A program made the position numbers and the translations under genes. From Bacilli bacterium (GTDB taxonomy: Bacteria; Bacillota_I; Bacilli_A; RFN20; CAG-826), in contig JAILRR010000086.1 in assembly GCA_024698065.1 (NCBI GenBank), forward strand, positions 1-7,610: DNA of 7,610 nucleotides, in the 5' to 3' direction. The notes beneath the pieces were generated by a model. That model was given only the letters and a program-made list of their open reading frames with translations. It was not told the origin of the DNA and searched no databases. Below, one piece after another: positions 1 to 6,184 of this stretch. Positions within the stretch are counted from its first letter, which is position 1, and each line of letters begins with the position of its first letter.

Positions 1-1
1 G

Positions 2-664
2 AAGAAGAACATCCTCACCAAGACAAACGAAAAGGGAGTTAGCTCCATCGTTAAACTAACCAACTTCGCTCAGTTCATGAATTCGGCTGGCAAGAGTGTC
101 CTTAGCAAACTTTTCGAATACAAGACCGCCAATACGAATGAGCCGGTTCCATTTGCCGAGGCGAAGGAGATGGATGATTTCAAAGAACCGACTCTTAGAA
201 ACGTCGACTTCCCTATTCAAGCGGTTGAGGAGAAACGGGCTTCAAAAACATCCCTCACTCCAGCCAATGAAGCAGCCGTTCAATATGGCACCCATCTTCA
301 CCGTCTCCTTGAACTCGTCTCTTTCAAAAAGAAGGACGCTTCCTTCATCAAGAACGAAGCAGAAAGAAAGAAAATCGAAGCCCTCTTCAATAACTCAATC
401 TTCGATAATCTAGAAGGCTTCCACGAGTTCCATGAGTACCGCTACCTCGATTACAAAAACGACCTCGAAGGCTCTATTGACCTTCTCTTGGTCAAAGAAG
501 GGGAGAAAGCGATGATCATCGATTACAAAACAAAGTCGCTTGACGATGAGGCTTATGAGAGGCAGCTAGGACTCTACAAAGAACACATCGAGAAGGTTTT
601 CGGACTCAAGACCGAAACCTATCTCCTTTCGATTTCGGATAATGTGCTAAAAGTAGTAGAATAA
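2..664 (+). CDS. addA: AddA-like helicase-nuclease, C-terminal nuclease domain (5' partial)
   Basis: This is the C-terminal part of an AddA/RecB-family protein, the helicase-nuclease subunit that resects double-strand breaks for recombination in the cytoplasm. The frame is open from base 2, so the Met codon at 77 is internal and the 5' part lies outside the window. About 220 codons are visible and form a PD-(D/E)XK RecB-type nuclease domain. Counting from the Met at 77, its motifs are GTHLH (71-75, His75 the likely metal ligand), GSID (Asp135), IIDYKT (Asp149 and Lys151), and QLGLY (Gln163 to Tyr167). All expected catalytic residues are present. The fragment has no cysteines, so the iron-sulfur cluster of the partner AddB is absent, which favours AddA. 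The helicase motifs are not visible, so another RecB-nuclease helicase remains possible. It ends in TAA six bases before the next gene, in the same frame, suggesting one transcript. Confidence 0.82.
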   Translation, partial: KKNILTKTNEKGVSSIVKLTNFAQFMNSAGKSVLSKLFEYKTANTNEPVPFAEAKEMDDFKEPTLRNVDFPIQAVEEKRASKTSLTPANEAAVQYGTHLHRLLELVSFKKKDASFIKNEAERKKIEALFNNSIFDNLEGFHEFHEYRYLDYKNDLEGSIDLLLVKEGEKAMIIDYKTKSLDDEAYERQLGLYKEHIEKVFGLKTETYLLSISDNVLKVVE

Positions 665-670
665 CGGAGT

Positions 671-1813
671 ATGCCAGAAAGAAAGATCACAAAAGAGAAT
701 TTCGCTCAGCTCCTTGAGACGATCCATGCTCCAAAGAGCCTAAATTTCGATTTCCTTTATCAGTGCTTCCTTGATTCTTTGGAATCAGATGATGCGATGA
801 AAGAGGAATCTTCTTTCGTGAGCAAGATGAATCTCAACCCTCTCCAGGTGCTTTTGTATCTCGTGAATGAGCATTCTTTCTATCTCATCACCCACCCAGA
901 GAAGAAGGAGGCCGATCTCATTAAAGACGAGAAATATGAACAGCTCCTTCTTTCGATCACCCTCGACAAGTATTACACGAATGAGCATCTTGCTTACCGT
1001 AACCAAAACTTCTCCAACCGTTTCACCCCAACCATCTCAACCCTCACTTTGTATTTGAATTTCGTCCTTGGGATGCTTAGCCGCTATCCGCAAGGCAACC
1101 CTAACGAAACCCTCCTCATCGACGTTATGAAGAAAGGTTTCTCGATGGGACAATGCATCGTCAATCTTCTCGAAAACGGCTACGAAACCGAGGCCTTTTC
1201 GACTTGGAGGACGCTTCATGAGAACGAATGTATCCTTCAGGTTCTCGTCTCTTATGGCAAACCTGTCATGGACGCTTACGTGGCTCACATGAAATATGCG
1301 GTGGCCTTCCGCGGTGGCTTAGGCTCAAAAGAAGAGACCGATAAAGTTTTCGCCTCCATCAAAGAGGGCATGAAAGAGAATGATCTCAAGTCGAAAGACA
1401 TGAAGCGTTTCATTGAATACGGATGGCTCGCTGCCATACCGGATGTGAAGATGGGCAAAATTCCGGATTTCAAATTCAATTTCCGCGATGGCGTCGAAAG
1501 ATGCGCCAATCTCCGTCAGTATTCGAAAGTTTACGAGATGTCGAGTGAAATCGCCCACTCTTCGCCGCTTCTCATCTATAGCCGCAAGACCTATTTCTAC
1601 CTTGTCACCATCCTCAATCTCTACGAGTCATTCTTCAGGCTCGAGAAGATCTTCAAGACGCTTTACTTCGCGAACATCCCAGAAGAGGCCCAAAAGCAGT
1701 ATCTCCAAATGCAAACCCTCTATTATGGGGAACTCCTTTCCTGCTACAAATTCGAGAAAGCTAGACTTGATGGAATGGTCAAGTCAGGCTCGGCTGAAAA
1801 AGACGAAAAGTAA
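671..1813 (+). CDS. Uncharacterised helical protein, possibly DUF5677 family
   Basis: A 380-residue protein of unknown function. It is predicted soluble and largely alpha-helical, with no signal peptide and no convincing membrane helix. Two segments resemble the DUF5677 group: AFSTWRTLHENECILQVL (175-192, an Arg followed by Glu in a helix) and a later YEMSSEIAHSS (288-298, a Ser with a nearby His). The family assignment is from memory of the pattern and is tentative. The C-terminus (about 337-380) is charged and probably helical then disordered. An in-frame TAA at 662-664 rules out any start further upstream, so the ATG at 671 is the first possible. Its only SD-like sequence, GGAG at 666-669, lies one base from the ATG, which is too close for normal use. 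Translation may therefore depend on coupling to the upstream gene. It is followed by a probable terminator, so it groups with the addA-like gene and not with the ATP synthase operon. Confidence 0.8.
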   Translation: MPERKITKENFAQLLETIHAPKSLNFDFLYQCFLDSLESDDAMKEESSFVSKMNLNPLQVLLYLVNEHSFYLITHPEKKEADLIKDEKYEQLLLSITLDKYYTNEHLAYRNQNFSNRFTPTISTLTLYLNFVLGMLSRYPQGNPNETLLIDVMKKGFSMGQCIVNLLENGYETEAFSTWRTLHENECILQVLVSYGKPVMDAYVAHMKYAVAFRGGLGSKEETDKVFASIKEGMKENDLKSKDMKRFIEYGWLAAIPDVKMGKIPDFKFNFRDGVERCANLRQYSKVYEMSSEIAHSSPLLIYSRKTYFYLVTILNLYESFFRLEKIFKTLYFANIPEEAQKQYLQMQTLYYGELLSCYKFEKARLDGMVKSGSAEKDEK

Positions 1814-1865
1814 AGAGAAGTCGTATTTCTTAGTTTGGAAACCAAGAAATAGCCTCTCTTTTTTT
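1812..1865 (+). terminator. Probable intrinsic terminator after the DUF5677-like gene
   Basis: An inverted repeat, TATTTCTTAGTTT (1824-1836) with AAACCAAGAAATA (1839-1851), forms a 12-13 bp stem with one A-C mismatch and a tiny loop. An outer pairing of AAAGAGA (1812-1818) with TCTCTTT (1855-1861) can extend it. A run of seven T follows at 1859-1865. The stem is AT-rich, so it may be weaker than a classical GC-rich terminator. The outer arm overlaps the stop codon of the preceding gene. Its position between unrelated genes supports a transcript end here. Confidence 0.6.
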
Positions 1866-1871
1866 GTGGCT

Positions 1872-1900
1872 TTTTCCCTTTTAGGGAAGTAAAGTATACT
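1872..1900 (+). promoter_or_regulatory. Candidate promoter of the ATP synthase operon
   Basis: TATACT at 1895-1900 matches five of six bases of the sigma-70/sigma-A -10 consensus and lies 23 bp before the first ATG of the operon. Seventeen bases upstream, the -35 position (1872-1877, TTTTCC) is a poor match. No TG extension precedes the -10. Transcription would start near 1907, giving a leader of under 20 bases. A small inverted repeat, TTCCC-TTTTA-GGGAA (1874-1888), occupies the spacer. Only the -10 is well supported, so the call rests mainly on its position after a terminator and before a long operon. Confidence 0.4.
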
Positions 1901-1923
1901 AGTTCAATATCATTATTCGGAAT

Positions 1924-2346
1924 ATGGTAGAAAAATATCTCAAGCTAAACGAAAACCAGAAAGCCATCTTCTGGCTCGCCATTATCGGGGCGGTCGTCTT
2001 TGTCGGACTCTGTCCGCTCTTCTTCTTTTACGAAATCAAAGGCTTTTCCTATCCGATGGGCTGGCTTTTAGGAACGGCTGCCGAAATCCTTTCCTTCTGG
2101 ACCATCATCAAAATGGGTGAGGCTGTTATCCCAACCGAACCTGGCGTTGACCCAAAACCGCTTAAGATCATTTTCTTCATCGCTTTGAGATTCATCATCT
2201 ATATCGCCGTTTTGACGATTGCCGCAATATGCACCTTCACCGATTGGTTCGGTGGTTTCAGTCTATTCAATTTCTGGACGACCTTTGCTGGCCTTCTCCC
2301 TGTTCAGGTCTATCTTTTCATCAGCCATATGAAGAGGAAGGATTAA
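1924..2346 (+). CDS. atpI: AtpI-like membrane protein (ATP synthase subunit I)
   Basis: A 140-residue integral membrane protein with four likely transmembrane helices, at about residues 14-36, 43-62, 81-104 and 112-134. The N-terminus is short and hydrophilic, and the C-terminus is basic (HMKRKD). It sits at the first position of the ATP synthase operon, four bases before subunit a, exactly where atpI is found in Bacillota. The second helix (GWLLGTAAEILSFWTIIK) recalls the Gly-rich, Ser/Asn-containing second helix of AtpI proteins, but overall similarity is weak by eye. AtpI family members are thought to help assemble the c-ring and, in some species, to influence Mg2+ or ion supply. The glycosylation-like or enzymatic motifs of other small membrane proteins are not seen. 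The ATG at 1924 has only a weak SD (CGGA near 1918-1921), so translation may be modest, which suits an assembly factor. Confidence 0.68.
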   Translation: MVEKYLKLNENQKAIFWLAIIGAVVFVGLCPLFFFYEIKGFSYPMGWLLGTAAEILSFWTIIKMGEAVIPTEPGVDPKPLKIIFFIALRFIIYIAVLTIAAICTFTDWFGGFSLFNFWTTFAGLLPVQVYLFISHMKRKD

Positions 2347-2350
2347 AGCG

Positions 2351-3250
2351 GTGAATACCTACTTAACTGTTTTCGCCGAAAGAGTCACAAGCGCGACTTC
2401 CCATTCCTTTGAGGACAAAATGGAATCGATGTTCCATTGGGATGGCTGGGCTTCGATTGACGCTCCGTTAGTCAGTTCGCTTTTCGTCATGCTCCTTCTT
2501 GCCGTTATCGGCGTGGTGGTGGGCATACGCGCGAGAATTGCCCTCAAGAACAAGGAATACCTCGAGAAACCAAAAGGCATCATGTTCTTCGCGGAGCTCT
2601 ATTACAACATGTGCAATAACTTCGCTTCGTCGAACATGGGTGAGACCCATGTTGGTTGGGGTGGTTATTTTTGGACCCTTTTCGCTTATCTTTTCATCGG
2701 CTTCAACATCTCCCTATTTGGGCTTCCTAGCATGGTCGACTGGCTTGCCTGTCCTCTTTGCCTCGCCCTCATAATGTTTGCGATCATCCAATTCCAGGGA
2801 CTTAGATATTCGAAACTCGGTTATTTCCACCGTTACGTGGAGCCGATATTCATCTTCCTCCCTGTCAACCTCATCACTATGTGGGCACCGATCGTCTCAA
2901 CCACGATGCGTATGTTTGGTAACTGCTTATCAGGGACGATCCTTGTTTCACTTTTGCAATGGGCCCTCAGCTCAGCTTCAAGCGCGATTTTCGGCGCTCT
3001 TGGGGTCGTCGGCACAATTGGGACCTCACCTTTCTGGAATGACCCAGGCTGGACGAGCATCTTCCTTGCTCCGTTCCCTGTCGGCATCCTCAATTCTTAT
3101 TTCTCCTTATTCTCAGGGTTCATCCAAACCCTGGTCTTCACAACCCTTTCGGCCATTTGGATTTCGCAAGAAATGCCTCAGCCGGACTTAGAAAAGAAGG
3201 AAGAAAAACTTCCTGCTCCTGAGGCTAGGCCGCTTGTGATCAAAGGATAA
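2351..3250 (+). CDS. atpB: F-type ATP synthase subunit a (Fo stator channel)
   Basis: Subunit a, 299 residues, supplies the two half-channels through which the coupling ion reaches and leaves the c-ring. The diagnostic segment is TTMRMFGN (184-191), with Arg187 corresponding to the essential Arg210 of E. coli. A second conserved segment, YFSLFSGFIQTLVFTTLS (250-267), carries Gln259, equivalent to E. coli Gln252. Hydrophobic helices fall near 42-60, 106-125, 132-150, 163-182, 192-222 and 245-271. Arg187 and Gln259 are 72 residues apart, compared with 42 in E. coli; the extra length is a loop with an aromatic-rich patch (about 225-240). The C-terminal 28 residues are a charged, proline-rich tail. 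The start is GTG, preceded by AAGGA at 2338-2342 with 8 bases of spacing and inside the end of the AtpI-like gene. It is the only non-ATG start in the operon. Confidence 0.96.
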   Translation: MNTYLTVFAERVTSATSHSFEDKMESMFHWDGWASIDAPLVSSLFVMLLLAVIGVVVGIRARIALKNKEYLEKPKGIMFFAELYYNMCNNFASSNMGETHVGWGGYFWTLFAYLFIGFNISLFGLPSMVDWLACPLCLALIMFAIIQFQGLRYSKLGYFHRYVEPIFIFLPVNLITMWAPIVSTTMRMFGNCLSGTILVSLLQWALSSASSAIFGALGVVGTIGTSPFWNDPGWTSIFLAPFPVGILNSYFSLFSGFIQTLVFTTLSAIWISQEMPQPDLEKKEEKLPAPEARPLVIKG

Positions 3251-3266
3251 GGTAATAGTTCATATC

Positions 3267-3273
3267 AAGGAGG
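3267..3273 (+). promoter_or_regulatory. Strong ribosome binding site of the subunit c gene
   Basis: AAGGAGG, a full match to the anti-SD core, lies 7 bases before the atpE ATG in an A-rich stretch inside a 30-bp intergenic gap, the longest gap in the operon. This is consistent with the need to make many copies of subunit c per enzyme from a single-copy gene. Confidence 0.85.
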
Positions 3274-3280
3274 AAAAAAT

Positions 3281-3532
3281 ATGAATGCTGGTTTATGCGC
3301 AATCGCTGCCGCCATCGCAGTCGGCATGGGCTGCCTCTCCGCTATCGGTGAAGGCTTAATCTGCTCCCATTCCATCGATGGCATGGTCAGAAACCCAGAA
3401 ATGGCAGGCAAGCTCCGCACCAATATGATGGTCGCGGTCGCTCTTGATGAGTCAACCGCCATCTACGCCCTTGTCGTTTCTCTTCTCATCTTATTCATGA
3501 TGGGTCTCCCAGCTCTTAACCAAGGCATCTAA
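3281..3532 (+). CDS. atpE: F-type ATP synthase subunit c, predicted Na+-binding rotor
   Basis: Subunit c, 83 residues, forms the membrane rotor ring that carries ions past subunit a. It is a hairpin of two helices (about 3-33 and 48-75) joined by the polar loop R37-N38-P39, the conserved RQP/RNP loop that contacts the central stalk. The ion-carrying carboxylate is Glu57 in helix 2 (ALDESTAIYALV, 54-65). Ser58, Thr59 and Tyr62 follow it as in sodium-binding rings, and Glu24 in helix 1 sits at the position of Gln32 of Ilyobacter tartaricus, with the same 33-residue spacing to Glu57. Glu at that place is the two-carboxylate type described for Fusobacterium nucleatum. Na+ coupling is therefore inferred. 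In the helix 1 glycine motif, the equivalents of G25-G27-G29-G31-G33 are Gly17, Leu19, Ala21, Gly23 and Gly25, so one Gly is a bulky Leu. Three Cys (6, 18, 28) in helix 1 are also unusual. Confidence 0.97.
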   Translation: MNAGLCAIAAAIAVGMGCLSAIGEGLICSHSIDGMVRNPEMAGKLRTNMMVAVALDESTAIYALVVSLLILFMMGLPALNQGI

Positions 3533-3549
3533 TCAAAGGACCTAGAAGG

Positions 3550-4098
3550 ATGAACGGATTAGGAATCAGAGCATACGATTCTGCAGCCCCTTTTACCGTT
3601 GAGGATTTCTTGGACAAGCTCTTCCCTAACTTTTGGAGCTTGCTCATCAACCTCGTCGCGTTAATCGTCCTTTTCGTGTTCCTTTATCACATCGCTTACA
3701 AGCCGGTTAAGAAATATCTCGACGCCAGAAAGGAGTACGTGGAGAAGAACATTCGCGATAGCGAGACTTCGAAAGCCATGTACGAGAAGAAGGTCTTAGA
3801 GAGTGAGACGATGATCTCGAGTGCCCGCAAAGAGGCAGGAGAAATCATTAACAAAGCCAAAGGTGATGCCGAAGTCAGTGCCGAAAGCATCATCAAAAGC
3901 GCCAATGAGCGTGCCGAGGCCCGTCAAAAAGCGGCCGATGAGGCTATCGCTCAGGCTGAAGAGAAATCTCGTCGCGCCATTCACGAAGAAATCGTCAATG
4001 TCGCCCTCGATGCCTCGAAAGCCGTCCTTGGCCGAGAAGTGAACAAAGAGGATAACGCCAAACTCGTCGACGAATTCGTCGAGAGCGTGGACGAATAA
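3550..4098 (+). CDS. atpF: F-type ATP synthase subunit b (peripheral stalk)
   Basis: Subunit b, 182 residues, is the peripheral stalk that holds the catalytic head still against the turning rotor. It acts as a dimer; only one b gene is present, so a homodimer is expected. One N-terminal membrane helix (about 28-48) is followed by the family junction KPVKKYLDARKEYVEKNI (51-68). From there to about residue 150 it is a long, Ala-, Glu- and Lys-rich coiled coil (repeated A/E/K heptad-like pattern), ending in a delta-binding region. A 27-residue N-terminal extension precedes the membrane helix, slightly longer than usual. The ATG at 3550 is served by AAAGGA (3535-3540) with 9 bases of spacing, 17 bases after the c gene stop. 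Sequence between the genes is short, and translation of c and b may be partly independent. Confidence 0.95.
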   Translation: MNGLGIRAYDSAAPFTVEDFLDKLFPNFWSLLINLVALIVLFVFLYHIAYKPVKKYLDARKEYVEKNIRDSETSKAMYEKKVLESETMISSARKEAGEIINKAKGDAEVSAESIIKSANERAEARQKAADEAIAQAEEKSRRAIHEEIVNVALDASKAVLGREVNKEDNAKLVDEFVESVDE

Positions 4099-4107
4099 GG
4101 AGAATAA

Positions 4108-4659
4108 ATGAGGGGAGCGGAAGCAAATGCATACGCCGCCGGCCTTTATGAGCTGGCGCTCGAAAGAGAAAAGGTCTCTTCTTTTCAAGAAGAAATGAAA
4201 GAAGTCCTTAGGATTTTCAGGGATAACCCTGAGCTTTTGGAAACCCTTTCCTCATACTCATTACCTGAGGAATCGCTTAATGCCCTTGTCGATAAGATCT
4301 TCGGGGGACTCAAAAACAAAGAGATTCCGGCTTTCTTGAAGCTACTTATGCTGAAGCATGAAATCATCCATTTCGAGATCATCGCTTCATCGTTCAACAA
4401 TCTTTGTAACGACTTTAGCGGCATCAAGGAAGGAATCGTCTATTCGGCGGAGAAACTCTCAGAAGCTGAAATCAAAAAAATCGAGAAATCGATCGGGGAA
4501 AGACTTTCTTCGAAGGTTGAGCTCGAAAACCGCGTCGACCATCGTCTTATCGGCGGCGTGAAAGTATATGTGGATGACAAAGTCTTTGACGGAACCATCC
4601 TTGGGAAGATCGAACGCTTAAGAAGCGCTCTTCTCAAAAACGACGGAGGAAAGATATGA
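4108..4659 (+). CDS. atpH: F-type ATP synthase subunit delta
   Basis: Subunit delta (OSCP family), 183 residues, joins the top of the alpha-beta head to the b stalk. The N-terminal helical bundle spans about residues 4-105, starting with the family-like AYAAGLYELALE (9-20). The C-terminal domain ends in the delta signature DHRLIGGVKVYVDDKVFDGT (144-163), where Thr replaces the more usual Ser of the DGS motif. Length is normal for the family. The ATG at 4108 follows AAGGAG at 4097-4102, which overlaps the stop codon of subunit b, so the two are tightly linked. It stops with TGA at 4657-4659 inside ATGA, overlapping the ATG of alpha by four bases, a classical translational coupling arrangement. 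Delta is the least conserved subunit, but the signature and position make the identity firm. Confidence 0.95.
   Translation: MRGAEANAYAAGLYELALEREKVSSFQEEMKEVLRIFRDNPELLETLSSYSLPEESLNALVDKIFGGLKNKEIPAFLKLLMLKHEIIHFEIIASSFNNLCNDFSGIKEGIVYSAEKLSEAEIKKIEKSIGERLSSKVELENRVDHRLIGGVKVYVDDKVFDGTILGKIERLRSALLKNDGGKI
4645..4650 (+). promoter_or_regulatory. Ribosome binding site of alpha, inside the end of delta
   Basis: GGAGGA lies 5 bases before the alpha ATG at 4656 and is part of the delta reading frame, encoding its Gly-Gly. Together with the ATGA overlap at 4656-4659, this fixes the start of alpha and predicts coupled translation of delta and alpha. Confidence 0.8.
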
Positions 4660-6182
4660 AACTTAATCCAAGTGAAATAAGCTCTCTCATCAAGGAACAG
4701 ATCAAGGGATATGAGAACCTTGTTGAGAGCAGTGATGTAGGCACAGTCATCGCAGTCGGCGATGGCATCGCGACCATCTATGGTCTAAAGAACGCCATGC
4801 TCGGCGAGCTTCTTCTTTTCCCTAACGATGTCTACGGCATGGTCATGAACCTCAACCTCGATGATGTCGGCGCCGTCCTTTTAGGAAGCGATAGAGCCAT
4901 CAAAGAGGGTGACACCGTCAAACGCACCCACAAAGTCGTTGAGGTCCCAGTGGGGGATGGATTACTAGGAAGAGTCGTCTCCCCATTAGGCCTTCCTTTA
5001 GACGAAGTTGGACCGATATCCTATGCAAAAACACGTCCAATTGAAAGAATCGCTCCTGGTGTCATGACGAGAAAATCCGTCAATACCCCTTTAGAAACCG
5101 GTATCAAAGCCATCGATTCCATGATTCCGATCGGCCGTGGTCAGCGTGAGCTCATCATTGGTGACCGTCAGACTGGCAAGACCTCCATTGCCATCGACAC
5201 CATCGTGAATCAGAAAGGCAAAAACGTTAAATGCGTCTATGTCGCGATTGGTCAGAAGAACTCAACCGTCGCCGGAATCGTTGCCAAGCTCAAAGAGAGA
5301 GGCTGCTTCGATTACGTTACCGTCATTAACGCCGGCGCTTCTGAGCCAGCTCCTCAGCAATACGTTGCTCCATTCGCCGGCATGGCCATGGCCGAAGAAT
5401 GGATGGAAAACGGTGAGGACGTCCTCATTGTTTTCGATGATTTAAGTAAACACGCTGTTGCTTACCGCGCCCTTTCCTTGCTCCTTAGAAGAGCCCCAGG
5501 ACGTGAAGCTTACCCAGGCGACATCTTCTATCTCCATAGCAGGCTCTTAGAGAGAGCTTGCAAACTCTCGAAAGATTATGGCGGTGGTTCAATCACCGCT
5601 CTCCCAATCGTTGAGACCCAAGCTGGCGATATCAGCGCCTATATCCCAACGAATATCATCTCCATCACCGACGGGCAGATCTTCTTAGTCAGTGACTTCT
5701 TTGCTTCTGGCCAGCGTCCTGCTGTTGATAGTGGTTTATCCGTCAGCCGTGTTGGAAGCAGCGCCCAAATCAAAGCCATGAAGCAAGTTGCTTCTTCTTT
5801 GAAGATTGAGCTTGCCAATTACCGTGAGAACCTCAGCTTCTCGCAGTTTGGCAGTGACTTAGACGCCGAGACCAAACGTATCCTAACTCACGGTGCCGTC
5901 GTCACCGAAGCCCTCAAGCAAGTCAACTGGGCTCCAATGAACATGATCCGCGAGATCGTTGAACTCTTCGCGGTCAATAAGAAATACCTAGACGACCTTT
6001 CCCTCAAGGAGGTCAACCCATTCCTCGCTGAAATGTACACCTACATCGAAGATTCCCATAAGGAAATCATCGACGAACTAAATGAGAAGAAAGCCTTCAG
6101 CGATGAGCTTATGGGCAAACTCGCTTCCGCCATCGCGGAATTCAAGAAAACCTACGAAGCCAAAAAAGGAGAGACTAAGTAA
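4656..6182 (+). CDS. atpA: F-type ATP synthase subunit alpha
   Basis: Subunit alpha, 508 residues, full family length. Three copies alternate with beta to form the catalytic head; alpha binds nucleotide without hydrolysing it and supplies the arginine finger to beta. The N-terminal beta-barrel (about 25-95) is followed by the nucleotide-binding domain with Walker A GDRQTGKT (169-176) and Walker B DVLIVFDD (255-262). The ATPase alpha/beta signature PAVDSGLSVS is at 355-364, and Arg365 right after it is the arginine finger. Helix-rich C-terminal sequence follows from about 380. Gln172 in the P-loop marks this as alpha and not beta. No key residue is missing. The start overlaps the delta stop in ATGA. 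It ends in TAA two bases before the gamma ATG. The frame contains no in-frame TGA, and its Trp residues are encoded by TGG. Confidence 0.98.
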   Translation: MKLNPSEISSLIKEQIKGYENLVESSDVGTVIAVGDGIATIYGLKNAMLGELLLFPNDVYGMVMNLNLDDVGAVLLGSDRAIKEGDTVKRTHKVVEVPVGDGLLGRVVSPLGLPLDEVGPISYAKTRPIERIAPGVMTRKSVNTPLETGIKAIDSMIPIGRGQRELIIGDRQTGKTSIAIDTIVNQKGKNVKCVYVAIGQKNSTVAGIVAKLKERGCFDYVTVINAGASEPAPQQYVAPFAGMAMAEEWMENGEDVLIVFDDLSKHAVAYRALSLLLRRAPGREAYPGDIFYLHSRLLERACKLSKDYGGGSITALPIVETQAGDISAYIPTNIISITDGQIFLVSDFFASGQRPAVDSGLSVSRVGSSAQIKAMKQVASSLKIELANYRENLSFSQFGSDLDAETKRILTHGAVVTEALKQVNWAPMNMIREIVELFAVNKKYLDDLSLKEVNPFLAEMYTYIEDSHKEIIDELNEKKAFSDELMGKLASAIAEFKKTYEAKKGETK

Positions 6183-6184
6183 GA

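Noticed and set aside
77..664. ATG at 77 as the real start of a small nuclease gene
   Set aside because: The frame is open without a stop to base 2 and the upstream codons encode plausible protein. No SD lies before 77, so it is the end of a larger gene.
1874..1888. TTCCC-TTTTA-GGGAA hairpin as a second terminator
   Set aside because: The stem is only five pairs and no T-run follows it. It lies between the -35 and -10 positions, so it is at most a weak regulatory element.
1488..1892. 134-codon open frame on the + strand overlapping the DUF5677-like gene and the terminator
   Set aside because: It is a Ser/Arg-rich shadow frame and runs through the terminator hairpin. No start signal or recognisable motif was found.
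2778..3191. 137-codon + frame inside subunit a
   Set aside because: It is a low-complexity Ser-rich shadow of an unmistakable subunit a reading frame.
3796..4188. 130-codon open frame on the - strand across b and delta
   Set aside because: It lies wholly opposite two firmly identified genes. The protein is a Phe-, Gly- and Asp-rich mirror of the b coiled coil, with no SD or family motif.
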